Assembly: GCA_031270285.1 (NCBI GenBank)
Contig: JAISXY010000066.1
Location: forward strand, 1-34,224
DNA: 34,224 nt
DNA from: Campylobacteraceae bacterium
GTDB taxonomy: Bacteria; Campylobacterota; Campylobacteria; Campylobacterales; Campylobacteraceae
Direction: 5' to 3'
Shown here one piece after another: positions 13,609 to 22,105 of the stretch. A program made the position numbers and the translations under genes. A model generated the notes under the pieces. It searched no databases. It had not been told where the DNA came from and was given only the letters and a program-made list of their open reading frames with translations. The first letter of the stretch is position 1. Each line of letters opens with the position of its first letter.

Positions 13609-13720
13609 ACGCCGATTTCATCGTCTCGCAATGACAGAGGGAGAAATGGAAAGACATAAGATGACATGGGAATGACGGAAGAAAGAGCGGGGAACAACAA
13701 AGAATAGCAGATTTGCGCTA

Positions 13721-14686
13721 TTAAGAGTGTCCCTGCTCTTTTTTGAAAAAAGATGAAATTTTTGCCTGCATTTTCAACCACTCTTTGTGAAGCATGATAG
13801 GAAAACCGCTGTATGTTTTGCCGCCTTCAAGAGATTTGCTGACTCCTCCGCGCGCCGCGATAACCGCAAAATTCCCTATCTTCAAATGTCCTGCCGTTGC
13901 GCTTTGTCCGCCCATGACAACATTTCTGCCAAGTACGGAAGAGCCCGCAAGACCTGTCTGTGAAACGATGATGCAGTGTTCGCCAAGTTCGCAATTGTGT
14001 CCTATTTGGACGAGATTGTCTATCTTTGTCCCCTTTTTTATCAGTGTGGAACCAAAAACCGCTCTATCTATCGTGGTGCATGCGCCTATCTCCACATCAT
14101 CTTCCAAAATCACATTTCCAAGATGATAAATCTTCACATGCGCACCCTCTTTTGTATGCGCATAACCAAAACCGTCGCTGCCTATAACACAGTTTGACAG
14201 CAGATGACATCTTTTGCCTATAATAGAGTTATTGTAAATGACAGCGTTAGGGTGGATTGTCGTACCCTCTTCTATCGTAACATTTTCGCCGACATAAGCT
14301 CCCGCCATAACAGTAACGCCCGCTTTTATGACCGTACCGTTTGCGATATGGGCATTTGGCATGACAATGGCGCTCGGGTCAATCTGCGGCGGCTTTTGCA
14401 CCGAGCCTACAATATCATGAGCGAACAGTTTGGTCAAAAACGCCATATCCAAATGCGGATTTTGACTTATGATGACAGAACAGCCTTTTGGAAGAAATGA
14501 ACGGTGTTTTTCCAAAACTATGGCAGCGCCCGCTTTTGTACATTTAAGAGTATCCAAAAATTTTTCGTTTTCAAGATAAACTATATGTTCGTCCGAAGCG
14601 TTTTGTATCGCTTGAAGCCCGCTTATTTCCCTATCTTCTCCTTCATAACTCCATGAGAGTTTAGCGCAAATATGAGAGAGTTTCAT
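13721..14686 (-). CDS. lpxD: UDP-3-O-acylglucosamine N-acyltransferase LpxD
   Basis: LpxD adds the N-linked hydroxyacyl chain to UDP-3-O-acyl-glucosamine, the third step of lipid A synthesis. The 321-residue protein has the N-terminal uridine-binding domain (SGLQAIQNASDEHIVYLENE) and then a left-handed beta-helix of hexapeptide repeats from about residue 105 (SAIVMPNAHIANGTVIKAGV). The helix includes GTTIDRA-type coils (CTTIDRAVFGSTLIKKGTKI) and the catalytic histidine region DNLVQIGHNCELGEH near 228. It ends in a C-terminal helix (LHKEWLKMQAKISSFFK). The start overlaps the ilvN stop by 4 bp, so it is part of the ilvBN operon. This is a full-length member. Confidence 0.96.
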   Translation of the reverse strand: MKLSHICAKLSWSYEGEDREISGLQAIQNASDEHIVYLENEKFLDTLKCTKAGAAIVLEKHRSFLPKGCSVIISQNPHLDMAFLTKLFAHDIVGSVQKPPQIDPSAIVMPNAHIANGTVIKAGVTVMAGAYVGENVTIEEGTTIHPNAVIYNNSIIGKRCHLLSNCVIGSDGFGYAHTKEGAHVKIYHLGNVILEDDVEIGACTTIDRAVFGSTLIKKGTKIDNLVQIGHNCELGEHCIIVSQTGLAGSSVLGRNVVMGGQSATAGHLKIGNFAVIAARGGVSKSLEGGKTYSGFPIMLHKEWLKMQAKISSFFKKEQGHS

Positions 14687-15156
14687 TGCACATCCATAGC
14701 AACAGAACCGCCGCGTACTATATCGGTCGGGTTGTATTTTTTGACAGCTTTTAAAAAGCCCGCAACTCTTGTAGTATCATCGGCTACCATAACGACTATA
14801 TAATCTTCGCCGCTGTTTGTTATCGTGCCGTTATAGGCTTTCAGCATCGCATCAAGTCCGTCAAATCTCTCGCTCAAGGGGATTTTGACAAGCGCCATCT
14901 CTTTTTCTATAAATTCGCCTGATTCTATAACTTTGTAAGTCGGTATCAGTTTATGGAGCTGTTTTACTATCTGTTCCAATACTTTGGCGCTTCCGAAAGT
15001 TACTATCGTGAAACGGGATAGATTTGTATTTGGAATCGGCGCTACGGTAAGCGAGTCTATATTGTAGCCGCGCCCCGCAAAAAGCCCAGAAATGCGCGAC
15101 AAAACACCATGTTCATTTAAAACTATAACAGAAATTACGCGTCTTATCTCTTCCAT
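14683..15156 (-). CDS. ilvN: Acetolactate synthase regulatory subunit IlvN
   Basis: The small subunit of acetohydroxyacid synthase, giving valine feedback control to IlvB. The 157-residue protein opens with the ACT-domain sequence VISVIVLNEHGVLSRISGLF and AGRGYNIDSLTVAPIPNTNL, which are near universal for IlvH/IlvN. A C-terminal ACT-like half ends in NPTDIVRGGSVAMDVQ. It sits 3 bp after ilvB, and lpxD overlaps its end by 4 bp, so the three genes are one translation-coupled unit. Confidence 0.95.
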   Translation of the reverse strand: MEEIRRVISVIVLNEHGVLSRISGLFAGRGYNIDSLTVAPIPNTNLSRFTIVTFGSAKVLEQIVKQLHKLIPTYKVIESGEFIEKEMALVKIPLSERFDGLDAMLKAYNGTITNSGEDYIVVMVADDTTRVAGFLKAVKKYNPTDIVRGGSVAMDVQ

Positions 15157-15159
15157 GTA

Positions 15160-16851
15160 TCAATCCTTATACTCTAACATCATATTATAAAGCGAACCGC
15201 CCGCAGGAACCATAGGTAAAACATTCTCAAGTCTATCTACCTGAACATCTATTATGGTGATTTTATTGCTCTTAAGCGCACTTTCAAGAGCTTTTACAAA
15301 CTCGTCTTTTGTTTTAACGCTAAAGCCCGTACCGCCGAAACTTTCAGCCAATTTTACAAAATCCGGCTGTGCCTCAAGGTCTGTAGATGAGTATCGTTTG
15401 CCGTAAAAAAATGTCTGCCACTGGCGAACCATTCCTAAAAATCTATTATTTAAAATAATATTTATAACGGGAATGTTTGACACAACAGCTGTCATTAACT
15501 CTTGGATATTCATCAGTATTCCGCCGTCTCCTACGAAGTTTATAGAGATTTTATCGGGGAATGCTTTTTTGACGCCCATAGCTGCGGGCAAACCAAATCC
15601 CATCGTGCCAAGTCCGCCGCTTGTTACTAACTGGCGCGCTCTTACAAACGGATAAAATTGAGCCGTCCACATTTGATGCTGTCCGACATCAGTGGTGATA
15701 ATAGCCTTGTCTCCAAGGGTTTTGCCTACATACTCTATAATCCATTGCGGTTTTAAAATTTTATCCGAATCTTCATATTTTAACGGATGAATGTCTGCAT
15801 ATTTTTGCAAAAGTTCGCGCCACTCCTGATATTTTTTGGCATCAATCTTATCTTTTGCTATATCTATCATAGCTTCAGTTACATTGCCGACATCGCCTAC
15901 TATAGGGAAATCTATATCAACAAGCTTGCCTATGGAGCTTGGGTCTATATCTACATGTATAACTTTGGCGTGTTTTGCAAATTCGCTAAGCTTTCCCGTA
16001 ACTCTATCGTCAAATCTCGTACCCAAAGCTATTATCAGATCAGCTTCGCTCATCGCCATATTTGCAGCATAAGTCCCATGCATACCGACCATTCCAAGAA
16101 GCAGCGAGTCTTTATGCGTCAAAACGCCTCTTGCCATGAGAGTCTCCACACAGGGAATTTGTGTCAATTTTGCAAATTTTCGCACCGTATCCGAAGCGTT
16201 TGAGCTTACTACTCCTCCGCCAAGATATAAAATCGGACGATTTGCGGCCGATATGGCGTCAACAGCTTTTTTTATCTGACGGGAATTTCCTTTGTATGTC
16301 GGTTTGTATGTCTGCATGGTAATCTCATTCGGATATACAAACTTCCCAACGCTTGCCGTTACATCTTTTGGCACATCTATATGAACCGGACCAGGTCTTC
16401 CCGTATTTGCTATATAAAAAGCCTCTTTAAGTATGCGGGGCAGCTCCTCTATGTTTTTTACAAGATAGTTATGTTTGACACATGGACGAGAAATACCCAC
16501 AGCATCTATCTCTTGAAAAGCGTCCGTACCTATCATGCTGATAGCTACCTGTGCGCTTATCAAAACCAAAGGAGTCGAATCCATATAAGCCGTTGCAAGT
16601 CCTGTTACGGCATTTGTAAATCCCGGACCGCTTGTAACAAGCGCAACTCCCGTTTTTCCCGAAGCTCTTGCATATCCATCTGCCGCATGAACGGCTGCTT
16701 GCTCATGTCTTGTCAGTATGTGCTCGAAATATTTTTGTTTGTAAATTTCATCATAAACATTGAGCATTGCACCACCCGGGTAGCCGAAAACAACTTCAAC
16801 ACCCTCTTTGTGCAGCGCCTCAATAATCATTTGTGAACCGTTTATCTCCAT
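15160..16851 (-). CDS. ilvB: Acetolactate synthase catalytic subunit IlvB
   Basis: The ThDP- and FAD-dependent large subunit condenses two pyruvates to acetolactate (valine, leucine) or pyruvate and 2-ketobutyrate (isoleucine). The 563-residue length is usual. Residues about 20-65 read VFGYPGGAMLNVYDEIY and then TRHEQAAVHAADGYARASGK, including the catalytic glutamate in RHEQ. The ThDP-binding GDG...NN motif appears as GDGGILMNIQELMTAVV and ends in ILNNRFLGMVRQWQ near 450-480. The ATG has CAGGAGAT as Shine-Dalgarno. It heads the ilvB-ilvN-lpxD operon and is divergent from pdxJ. No amino-acid attenuator is visible in the leader. Confidence 0.97.
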   Translation of the reverse strand: MEINGSQMIIEALHKEGVEVVFGYPGGAMLNVYDEIYKQKYFEHILTRHEQAAVHAADGYARASGKTGVALVTSGPGFTNAVTGLATAYMDSTPLVLISAQVAISMIGTDAFQEIDAVGISRPCVKHNYLVKNIEELPRILKEAFYIANTGRPGPVHIDVPKDVTASVGKFVYPNEITMQTYKPTYKGNSRQIKKAVDAISAANRPILYLGGGVVSSNASDTVRKFAKLTQIPCVETLMARGVLTHKDSLLLGMVGMHGTYAANMAMSEADLIIALGTRFDDRVTGKLSEFAKHAKVIHVDIDPSSIGKLVDIDFPIVGDVGNVTEAMIDIAKDKIDAKKYQEWRELLQKYADIHPLKYEDSDKILKPQWIIEYVGKTLGDKAIITTDVGQHQMWTAQFYPFVRARQLVTSGGLGTMGFGLPAAMGVKKAFPDKISINFVGDGGILMNIQELMTAVVSNIPVINIILNNRFLGMVRQWQTFFYGKRYSSTDLEAQPDFVKLAESFGGTGFSVKTKDEFVKALESALKSNKITIIDVQVDRLENVLPMVPAGGSLYNMMLEYKD

Positions 16852-16883
16852 AATATCTCCTGATAAAGCGTGTAAAGTTGAAG

Positions 16884-16889
16884 ATTATA
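16884..16889 (-). promoter_or_regulatory. -10 box of the ilvB-ilvN-lpxD operon
   Basis: TATAAT on the minus strand in GGTTATAATC, about 33 bp upstream of the ilvB ATG, preceded by a T-rich stretch. The 230-bp divergent gap 16852-17081 otherwise holds only the pdxJ promoter and AT-rich sequence. Confidence 0.55.
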
Positions 16890-17027
16890 ACCAAAAAAGA
16901 CTAAACATTGTATATAGTTCTGTTTTAACATGTTTTTTTATCATGTATTGTTTCTTTTTGAAATGAAAAAATATCTCTTACATAAATTTTGTAAAAAAAT
17001 GTTATCCGTCAAGAGTTTACGCAAGTT

Positions 17028-17049
17028 TATAATATTATTTTGATATAAT
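17028..17049 (+). promoter_or_regulatory. Promoter region of pdxJ-pdxA
   Basis: Two overlapping TATAAT boxes (17028-17033 and 17044-17049). The second lies in TTTTGATATAATTG and matches the extended -10 form seen upstream of the 58-aa gene. It gives a leader of about 25-30 bp before the pdxJ ATG. Confidence 0.6.
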
Positions 17050-17081
17050 TGAATCTCAATTTATTCGGCAAGGTAAAATAA

Positions 17082-17870
17082 ATGCTGCTCGGAGTCAATA
17101 TAGACCATATAGCTTACTTAAGAGAAGCCAGACGCACAAACGATCCAAATCCCCTTGATGCTCTTGCGATTTTAAAAAAATGCGCAGTTGATCAGATAAC
17201 TGTCCATCTGCGCGAAGACAGGCGGCATATCCATGACGAAGATTTGTCCCAGATAATAAAAAACGCTTATATACCCGTAAATTTGGAGTGCTCTTTAAGC
17301 GATGAGATAATAAATACAGCCCTAAAAGCAAAACCGACGCGCGTTACCATAGTGCCCGAAAAACGCGAAGAGGTTACTACTGAGGGCGGACTTGATATAA
17401 AAAAACAGTTTGACAAATTAAAACTTGCATGCGGAAGATTTAAAGAAGAAGGGATAGACATTTCGCTTTTTATAGATCCTGATTTGGAATCGGTAAATTT
17501 GTCAAATGATTTGGGCGTTAAATGGATAGAACTTCATACGGGAAAATATGCAAATATCTACGCCATGCTCTATACAAATCTACGTCATACGCACAACTCT
17601 ATCAAAGAACTTGAGTTAAGTTCCGAAAGACTGCATGTACTGTTAGAAAAATCCATAAAAGAGGTTATCAATGCTGCGGTTGAGGCAGATAAGCTTGGGC
17701 TTTTAGTTGCCGCCGGTCATGGACTAAATTATTATAATGTTAAAAATATAGCGGAGATAAAAGAGATAAAAGAGTTAAATATCGGTCAAAGCATTATCGC
17801 AAGAAGTATTTTTTGGGGACTTGAAGAGGCGATTATAAAAATGCAAGAACAGTTGAAAGCATTTAAATGA
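17082..17870 (+). CDS. pdxJ: Pyridoxine 5'-phosphate synthase PdxJ
   Basis: PdxJ closes the pyridoxine ring from 1-deoxyxylulose 5-phosphate and the PdxA product, the last step of the DXP-dependent vitamin B6 route. The 262-residue TIM-barrel protein starts LGVNIDHIAYLREARRTNDP, the family N-terminus, followed by ITVHLREDRRHIHDED near residue 39, PTRVTIVPEKREEVTTEGGL near 85 and ELHTGKYAN near 150. GLLVAAGHGLNYYNV and ELNIGQSIIARSIFWGL bind phosphate at the C-terminal end. The ATG follows an AAGG site. pdxA overlaps its end by 4 bp, so the two steps are co-expressed. Confidence 0.97.
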   Translation: MLLGVNIDHIAYLREARRTNDPNPLDALAILKKCAVDQITVHLREDRRHIHDEDLSQIIKNAYIPVNLECSLSDEIINTALKAKPTRVTIVPEKREEVTTEGGLDIKKQFDKLKLACGRFKEEGIDISLFIDPDLESVNLSNDLGVKWIELHTGKYANIYAMLYTNLRHTHNSIKELELSSERLHVLLEKSIKEVINAAVEADKLGLLVAAGHGLNYYNVKNIAEIKEIKELNIGQSIIARSIFWGLEEAIIKMQEQLKAFK

Positions 17871-18805
17871 AAAAGATAGCGGTAAGCATAGGCGATTTAA
17901 ACGGCATAGGTCTTGAGATAGCTTTAAGAGCTCATGAAGAGATAAAAGCCATATGCGATCCTATGTATTGCATCAATGAAACTATGCTGCAATGGGGCGC
18001 TGCTCTTTTGGGGATTAGTGTGCCGATGGATTTTAATACGGTTGAATGTGCGGAAGAGTTTTTTGAAATAGCGCCGGGCGTTGTCAGCGAAAAAGCAGGC
18101 AAAGCTTCGTTTGATTCGTTTGTAACGGCAGTCGCTCTTACAAAATCAAATAACGCAGACGCTATAGTTACGCTTCCGATAAATAAAGAGGCTTGGAGTA
18201 GAGCCGATATAATCTACAAAGGACACACGGACGCACTTGAGGACATGAGCGGCGAGGAAGCTGTCATGATGCTTGGATGCGATAAACTTTTTACGATACT
18301 TTTTACTCATCATATACCGCTTAAAGAGGTAAGCGAGCATATAAAAAGCAAAGCTTTGGCAAGATTTCTCATAAAAACTTACGACTCTCTCATGGTAAAA
18401 AATATCGGTGTTTTGGGGTTAAATCCTCATGCAGGGGATGGCGGAGTATTGGGAGATGAAGAGATAAAGATAGCAAAAGCTATAGATAGAGCCAATGAAG
18501 AATTGGATAAAAATATATTTTTCGGTCCTCTTGTGCCTGACAGCGCTTTTACACCAAAAAGCCTTGAAAGATGCAGCCATTTTGTCTGCATGTATCACGA
18601 TCAAGGTCTGATACCGCTAAAGGCTTTGTATTTTGAAGAGAGTATAAATGTAACTTTAGGACTTCCGCTAATCCGCACTTCTGTTGATCACGGAACAGCT
18701 TTTGATATAGCGTATAAAAATAAAAACCCATCGCTAAAAAGCTACATTAATGCTGTAAAAGAGGCGGTAAAACTAATAGAAGAAGCCCCCGTATTAGACT
18801 TTTAA
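17867..18805 (+). CDS. pdxA: 4-hydroxythreonine-4-phosphate dehydrogenase PdxA
   Basis: PdxA oxidises 4-phosphohydroxy-L-threonine to the unstable aminoketone used by PdxJ. The 312-residue protein opens ISVGD-like (AVSIGDLNGIGLEIALRAHE); the DLNG form replaces the DPAG of enterics and is what I recall in Campylobacter relatives. Metal ligands lie in YKGHTDALEDM (His near 120) and in CMYHDQGLIPLK (His near 244), with GLNPHAGDGG near 186 supplying another. It overlaps pdxJ by 4 bp (ATGA). The next gene, CDF, is convergent, with only 18 bp between the stop codons and no obvious terminator. Confidence 0.96.
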   Translation: MKKIAVSIGDLNGIGLEIALRAHEEIKAICDPMYCINETMLQWGAALLGISVPMDFNTVECAEEFFEIAPGVVSEKAGKASFDSFVTAVALTKSNNADAIVTLPINKEAWSRADIIYKGHTDALEDMSGEEAVMMLGCDKLFTILFTHHIPLKEVSEHIKSKALARFLIKTYDSLMVKNIGVLGLNPHAGDGGVLGDEEIKIAKAIDRANEELDKNIFFGPLVPDSAFTPKSLERCSHFVCMYHDQGLIPLKALYFEESINVTLGLPLIRTSVDHGTAFDIAYKNKNPSLKSYINAVKEAVKLIEEAPVLDF

Positions 18806-18823
18806 CTCGTAAATTCGGACAAA

Positions 18824-19708
18824 TTAAGTCTCTATATGCGTAATAACATAAGTTCCTTCGCCGTATTTTGCTTTTAGCGTCTCTTCCACTTCAGTTGCTA
18901 CATCATGAGCTTTTTCCACGCTCATATCCTTTGGAAAACGCAGGTGTATCTCTATGGCGATATTGTTGCCGATTTTGCGCGTTTTTAAAGCATGCGGGTC
19001 GCTGAAACCGCGCACAGAGCCGATAACAGCCATTATCTCATTTTGCATTTTTGGCGGAAGCGATTTTTCCAATAACTCGTCAACGGAAGATTTGATAAAC
19101 TTAAGAGCGATTATAATGATAAACAAGCTCACCGCTATAGCCATTGCAGGATCCAATACACGCCATTTTTCGCCTAAAAAGATAGCTCCGCCAATACCTG
19201 CAGCGGCAGCCACAGAAGAGAACGCATCTGTTCTATGATGCCATGCATTTGCCATAACTGCGGCGCTTTTTACCATTTTGCCTTTCATGTATGTCCACCA
19301 ATAAAGCGCCTCTTTTGAAGCTATGGAGATAAGCGCAACCCAAAAGGCTATCATTTTCGGTTCATGTAAAGCGTTGCCGTTAAAATATGCAGCTACTAAT
19401 TTTGCGCCGTCATAAAATATAGCCAGTCCAACAGCCAAAAGTATAAATCCGACTATAGAAGTTGCCAGCGTTTCAAATTTGCCATGTCCGTATGCATGGT
19501 CGCAGTCGCTTGGACGAGATGAAAGTTTTACAAATATAAGCACAATAAAATCCGTAAATAAATCGGATAATGAGTGCATGGCATCCGCCACCATAGCATG
19601 GGAATTACCCGCAAATCCGGCTATAAGTTTTAGCGCAACCAAAAAAATATTGATTACTGAGCCTGTGAGAGTTATTATATATATCTGTTTTTCGCGTTCT
19701 TGTATCAA
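18824..19708 (-). CDS. Cation diffusion facilitator (CDF) metal exporter
   Basis: A 294-residue inner-membrane proton/metal antiporter with six membrane segments and a C-terminal metallochaperone-like domain. Metal-site motifs are MVADAMHSLSDLFTDFIV near residue 38 (HxxxD in TM2) and NAWHHRTDAFSSV near 150 (HxxxD in TM5). DHAYGHGKFETLA after TM2 is typical of the FieF/MamM-like branch. The substrate is a divalent metal such as Zn, Fe, Cd or Mn and is not specified by the sequence. It is the last gene of the minus-strand operon, 2 bp after trpC. Confidence 0.92.
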   Translation of the reverse strand: MIQEREKQIYIITLTGSVINIFLVALKLIAGFAGNSHAMVADAMHSLSDLFTDFIVLIFVKLSSRPSDCDHAYGHGKFETLATSIVGFILLAVGLAIFYDGAKLVAAYFNGNALHEPKMIAFWVALISIASKEALYWWTYMKGKMVKSAAVMANAWHHRTDAFSSVAAAAGIGGAIFLGEKWRVLDPAMAIAVSLFIIIIALKFIKSSVDELLEKSLPPKMQNEIMAVIGSVRGFSDPHALKTRKIGNNIAIEIHLRFPKDMSVEKAHDVATEVEETLKAKYGEGTYVITHIET

Positions 19709-19710
19709 AT

Positions 19711-20496
19711 TCAGACTTCTTTGAACTTTTGTAATGCCTGTGTAATGTTATCTTGGCGCATAAAATATTCGCCTATTAAAAATGCGTCTATACCAATCTT
19801 TGAGAGGTTTTTTATCGTCTCTTTATTGTCCAGTCCGCTCTCGGCAACTATAATTTTCCCTTTCGGGATAAGCGGCAAAAGTCTTTCGCTCAAACTCATA
19901 TCCATCTCAAAAGTTTCCAAATTTCTATGATTTATGCCTATAATGTTACTTCCTGCGCTTATTGCTTTCAAAAGATCCGCTTTGTCATGTATCTCCACTA
20001 AAGCTTCCATTCCAAGTTTTTGAGCAAAAGATAACAGCAATGAAAGCTCTTTTTTGTTCAAAATTTTTGCTATCAAAAGAATAAAATCCGCTCCGTACAT
20101 GTATGCTTCCAATATCTGATACTCATCAATTATAAAATCTTTTCTTAAAAGCGGTGTCGGAACATAGCGGCGGATTTGAGCCAGATACTCCAAATCTCCT
20201 TTAAAAAAATGCGGCTCCGTTAAGACGGAAATCGCATCCGCTCCTCCATTTTGATACTCCTGCGCTATAAATATCGGGTCAAAATCTTCCCTTATAACTC
20301 CCTTGCTTGGACTTGCTTTTTTGACTTCGGCGATAATGCGGTATGGATTATCTTTTGTACTGCGAAGATAAGGCTTTATGTCGCGCGGGGTAAAACTGTT
20401 ATAAGAGAGGCTTCTGCCAAGCCATTCAACAGGAAAATCACTTTTACGCTTTTTTAGATCTTCTTTTGTTTTTTTGACTATATCGTCCAGTATCAT
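19711..20496 (-). CDS. trpC: Indole-3-glycerol phosphate synthase TrpC
   Basis: TrpC closes the indole ring in tryptophan synthesis. The 261-residue TIM barrel has the catalytic motifs in order: [20 protein letters not shown] near residue 53 (catalytic Lys), [17 protein letters not shown] near 113, [15 protein letters not shown] near 158 (catalytic Glu), [15 protein letters not shown] near 180, and [10 protein letters not shown] near 214. It is monofunctional, without a TrpF domain. It overlaps the end of the TPR gene by 4 bp. It is separated from trpD by 7.7 kb of unrelated genes, and no other trp genes are in the window. Confidence 0.96.
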   Translation of the reverse strand: MILDDIVKKTKEDLKKRKSDFPVEWLGRSLSYNSFTPRDIKPYLRSTKDNPYRIIAEVKKASPSKGVIREDFDPIFIAQEYQNGGADAISVLTEPHFFKGDLEYLAQIRRYVPTPLLRKDFIIDEYQILEAYMYGADFILLIAKILNKKELSLLLSFAQKLGMEALVEIHDKADLLKAISAGSNIIGINHRNLETFEMDMSLSERLLPLIPKGKIIVAESGLDNKETIKNLSKIGIDAFLIGEYFMRQDNITQALQKFKEV

Positions 20497-21758
20497 TTTG
20501 TTTCCATGTTTTTTATTTTACATGCTTTTATCGCATCAAAATGTTCTATCACCTCTTTATCGTTCAATTTTTCAAGGACTTTTTCTATGATACTCTGCGC
20601 TTCTTGGCATCTGTTTTGTTTGTAAAACCCCCATGCAAGCGAATCTTGATAATACGGAGAGTCAGGTTCTAATTTGAGCGCCTGCTCTACTAAAGTTATC
20701 CCTTTGGGAATATTTATATCATGATTTATCAAAAGATAACCATAATAATTCAGGTATAAAGCATCGCTCTCTTCCGTAACGGATCGTTCAAATTTTGCAG
20801 ATACAGACTCCAGCACATCAGTTTTATTTTCTGCATTTTCATATTCGTATATTGCTATTTTAGCGATATATTCGTCATTATTACTCTCTTGGTAAAGTTT
20901 GTCGGCTAAATTTATAGCTTTATCGTATTGCTTGTTAAAAAAGTACATCTCAAGTAAAATATCCGGATTTGAACCGCTTTTTTCTAAAAATTCTATTGCT
21001 TCAGACTGCTTATTTTGAAACATCAATATCTCAAAAATCTTCTGCGCTTCTATTTCGCCCTTAAAAGCTGTGTAAAGTTTTTTATATACATTTAAAACCC
21101 CGTCCGTATTTTTTTGCTTACCATAAATATCTATCAGTTTGTAACATAAAAATCTTGTACAGCCGTTTAATCTTACATAAGTTTCAAGCTGGGCTATTGC
21201 GCTATTAACTTGATTGAGTTTGATATACAAATCCGCTATCTGAATTAATGTCTGTTCGTTTGGGGCAAGGTTATATACGCTTTCAAAATATTTTAAGGCC
21301 ATATCGTATTGCTGTTGATAAATATATATAGAACCTATAAGTTGTATATTTTGTGCGGTTTTTTCGCGCTTAACCAACTCTTCAGCCTGCGCAAGCGCCA
21401 AAGTCGTATTGCCGTTATGTATGAGCAGTATTATATAAAAACGCTCGTAATCGCTGTCTTCATGATAATTTTCAAGCCCTTTTTTTATTAGAATTTCACT
21501 CTCATTCCAATTATCGGCAGATAAAAACAGTTGTACGGATTTTTTCAGATATATCTTATCGCCCGTTTTTTCATAAAGTTCTTTATAGAGCGCTGCCGAT
21601 GCATTATTGTCGTTTCTGCTTTGCGCATCTAACGCCATCAATATCAGCAAATCTTCTCCTCCGTCAAATTTCTCTTTGACACTGCCGTTTATCTCGTCTG
21701 CAAAAGCGCCTTTACATAGAATAAACAATAAAATTATAGCGGTAATATACCTATACAT
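20493..21758 (-). CDS. Exported TPR-repeat protein
   Basis: A 421-residue protein with a cleavable signal peptide ([19 protein letters not shown]), followed by repeated helix pairs of the tetratricopeptide type, for example [20 protein letters not shown] near residue 165 and [20 protein letters not shown] near 365. Such periplasmic solenoids act as scaffolds, often in envelope assembly; no partner is evident. The ATG follows a strong GGAGGACGA site inside the end of ykgJ. trpC overlaps its end by 4 bp. I do not assign a specific name. Confidence 0.85.
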   Translation of the reverse strand: MYRYITAIILLFILCKGAFADEINGSVKEKFDGGEDLLILMALDAQSRNDNNASAALYKELYEKTGDKIYLKKSVQLFLSADNWNESEILIKKGLENYHEDSDYERFYIILLIHNGNTTLALAQAEELVKREKTAQNIQLIGSIYIYQQQYDMALKYFESVYNLAPNEQTLIQIADLYIKLNQVNSAIAQLETYVRLNGCTRFLCYKLIDIYGKQKNTDGVLNVYKKLYTAFKGEIEAQKIFEILMFQNKQSEAIEFLEKSGSNPDILLEMYFFNKQYDKAINLADKLYQESNNDEYIAKIAIYEYENAENKTDVLESVSAKFERSVTEESDALYLNYYGYLLINHDINIPKGITLVEQALKLEPDSPYYQDSLAWGFYKQNRCQEAQSIIEKVLEKLNDKEVIEHFDAIKACKIKNMETK

Positions 21759-22105
21759 TCGTCCTCCAGCTCTTTTTGATTATAATTTTCCCAAAAAGGA
21801 AAACTTTTACACTGCAAAGGTCTTACTTCGTACGCTTTGCAGCCATTGGTATTTGCGTCAAACAGTATGCATGCAAATCCATTTTCAAAAGGTATCTCTT
21901 TGAGAGTATAGCGAAATTTAATCTTTAATAGATATTGTAGTATAAATTCCTCCTCTTTTACCTGTAAAAATGATGCGATAGCTGCGATTTCCTCTTTTTT
22001 TACCCAAATATATCCGCTTTTACCCGTACAGCATCTGCCTTTACAAGCAGAACAGGCATCCGCATCAAAAGCGTAAGGAAAGCCTTCATGTTTGATTATT
22101 CGCAG
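21734..22105 (-). CDS. ykgJ: YkgJ-family cysteine-cluster protein, probable CTG start
   Basis: Missing from the ORF track. The open frame between trmN and the TPR gene encodes 123 residues beginning (M)RIIKHEGFPYAFDADACSA, with the family cysteine pattern CSACKGRCC (18-26), FACILFD near 77, and CKAYEVRPLQCKSFPFW near 89-105. Members bind a zinc or iron-sulfur centre through these cysteines; the cellular role is unknown. No ATG, GTG or TTG lies between the in-frame upstream stop and the first conserved cysteine. CTG at 22105 stands 6 bp after an AGGAG Shine-Dalgarno and gives the expected N-terminus. It overlaps the trmN end by 10 bp, and the TPR gene overlaps its own end. Confidence 0.85.
   Translation of the reverse strand: MRIIKHEGFPYAFDADACSACKGRCCTGKSGYIWVKKEEIAAIASFLQVKEEEFILQYLLKIKFRYTLKEIPFENGFACILFDANTNGCKAYEVRPLQCKSFPFWENYNQKELEDECIGILPL

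Larger units (their letters stand above)
13172..13720. repeat. Intergenic cluster of palindromic repeats (region 1)
   Basis: This 549-bp gap between convergent ybgC and lpxD has no credible gene. It is packed with copies and half-copies of a 26-bp palindromic unit built on GTCATACCC...GGGTATCC or the variant GTCATTCCC...GGGAATCC, plus pyrimidine-rich degenerate stretches containing GTCATACCC-like half-sites (about 13250-13320). The same repeat family fills the gap at 25828-26903. Confidence 0.8.

Noticed and set aside
13172-13720. CRISPR array
   Set aside because: Units are palindromic, vary in orientation and spacing, and lack uniform unique spacers; no cas genes are present.
13557-13781. 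74-aa minus-strand ORF overlapping the start of repeat region 1 and the lpxD end
   Set aside because: Composed of repeat sequence and the out-of-frame end of lpxD.
16852-16960. A 19-codon minus-strand ORF (MIKKHVKTELYTMFSLFWL) as an ilvB leader peptide
   Set aside because: It overlaps the predicted -10 box, so it would not be on that transcript; it is not rich in Ile, Val or Leu runs, and no attenuator hairpins are seen.
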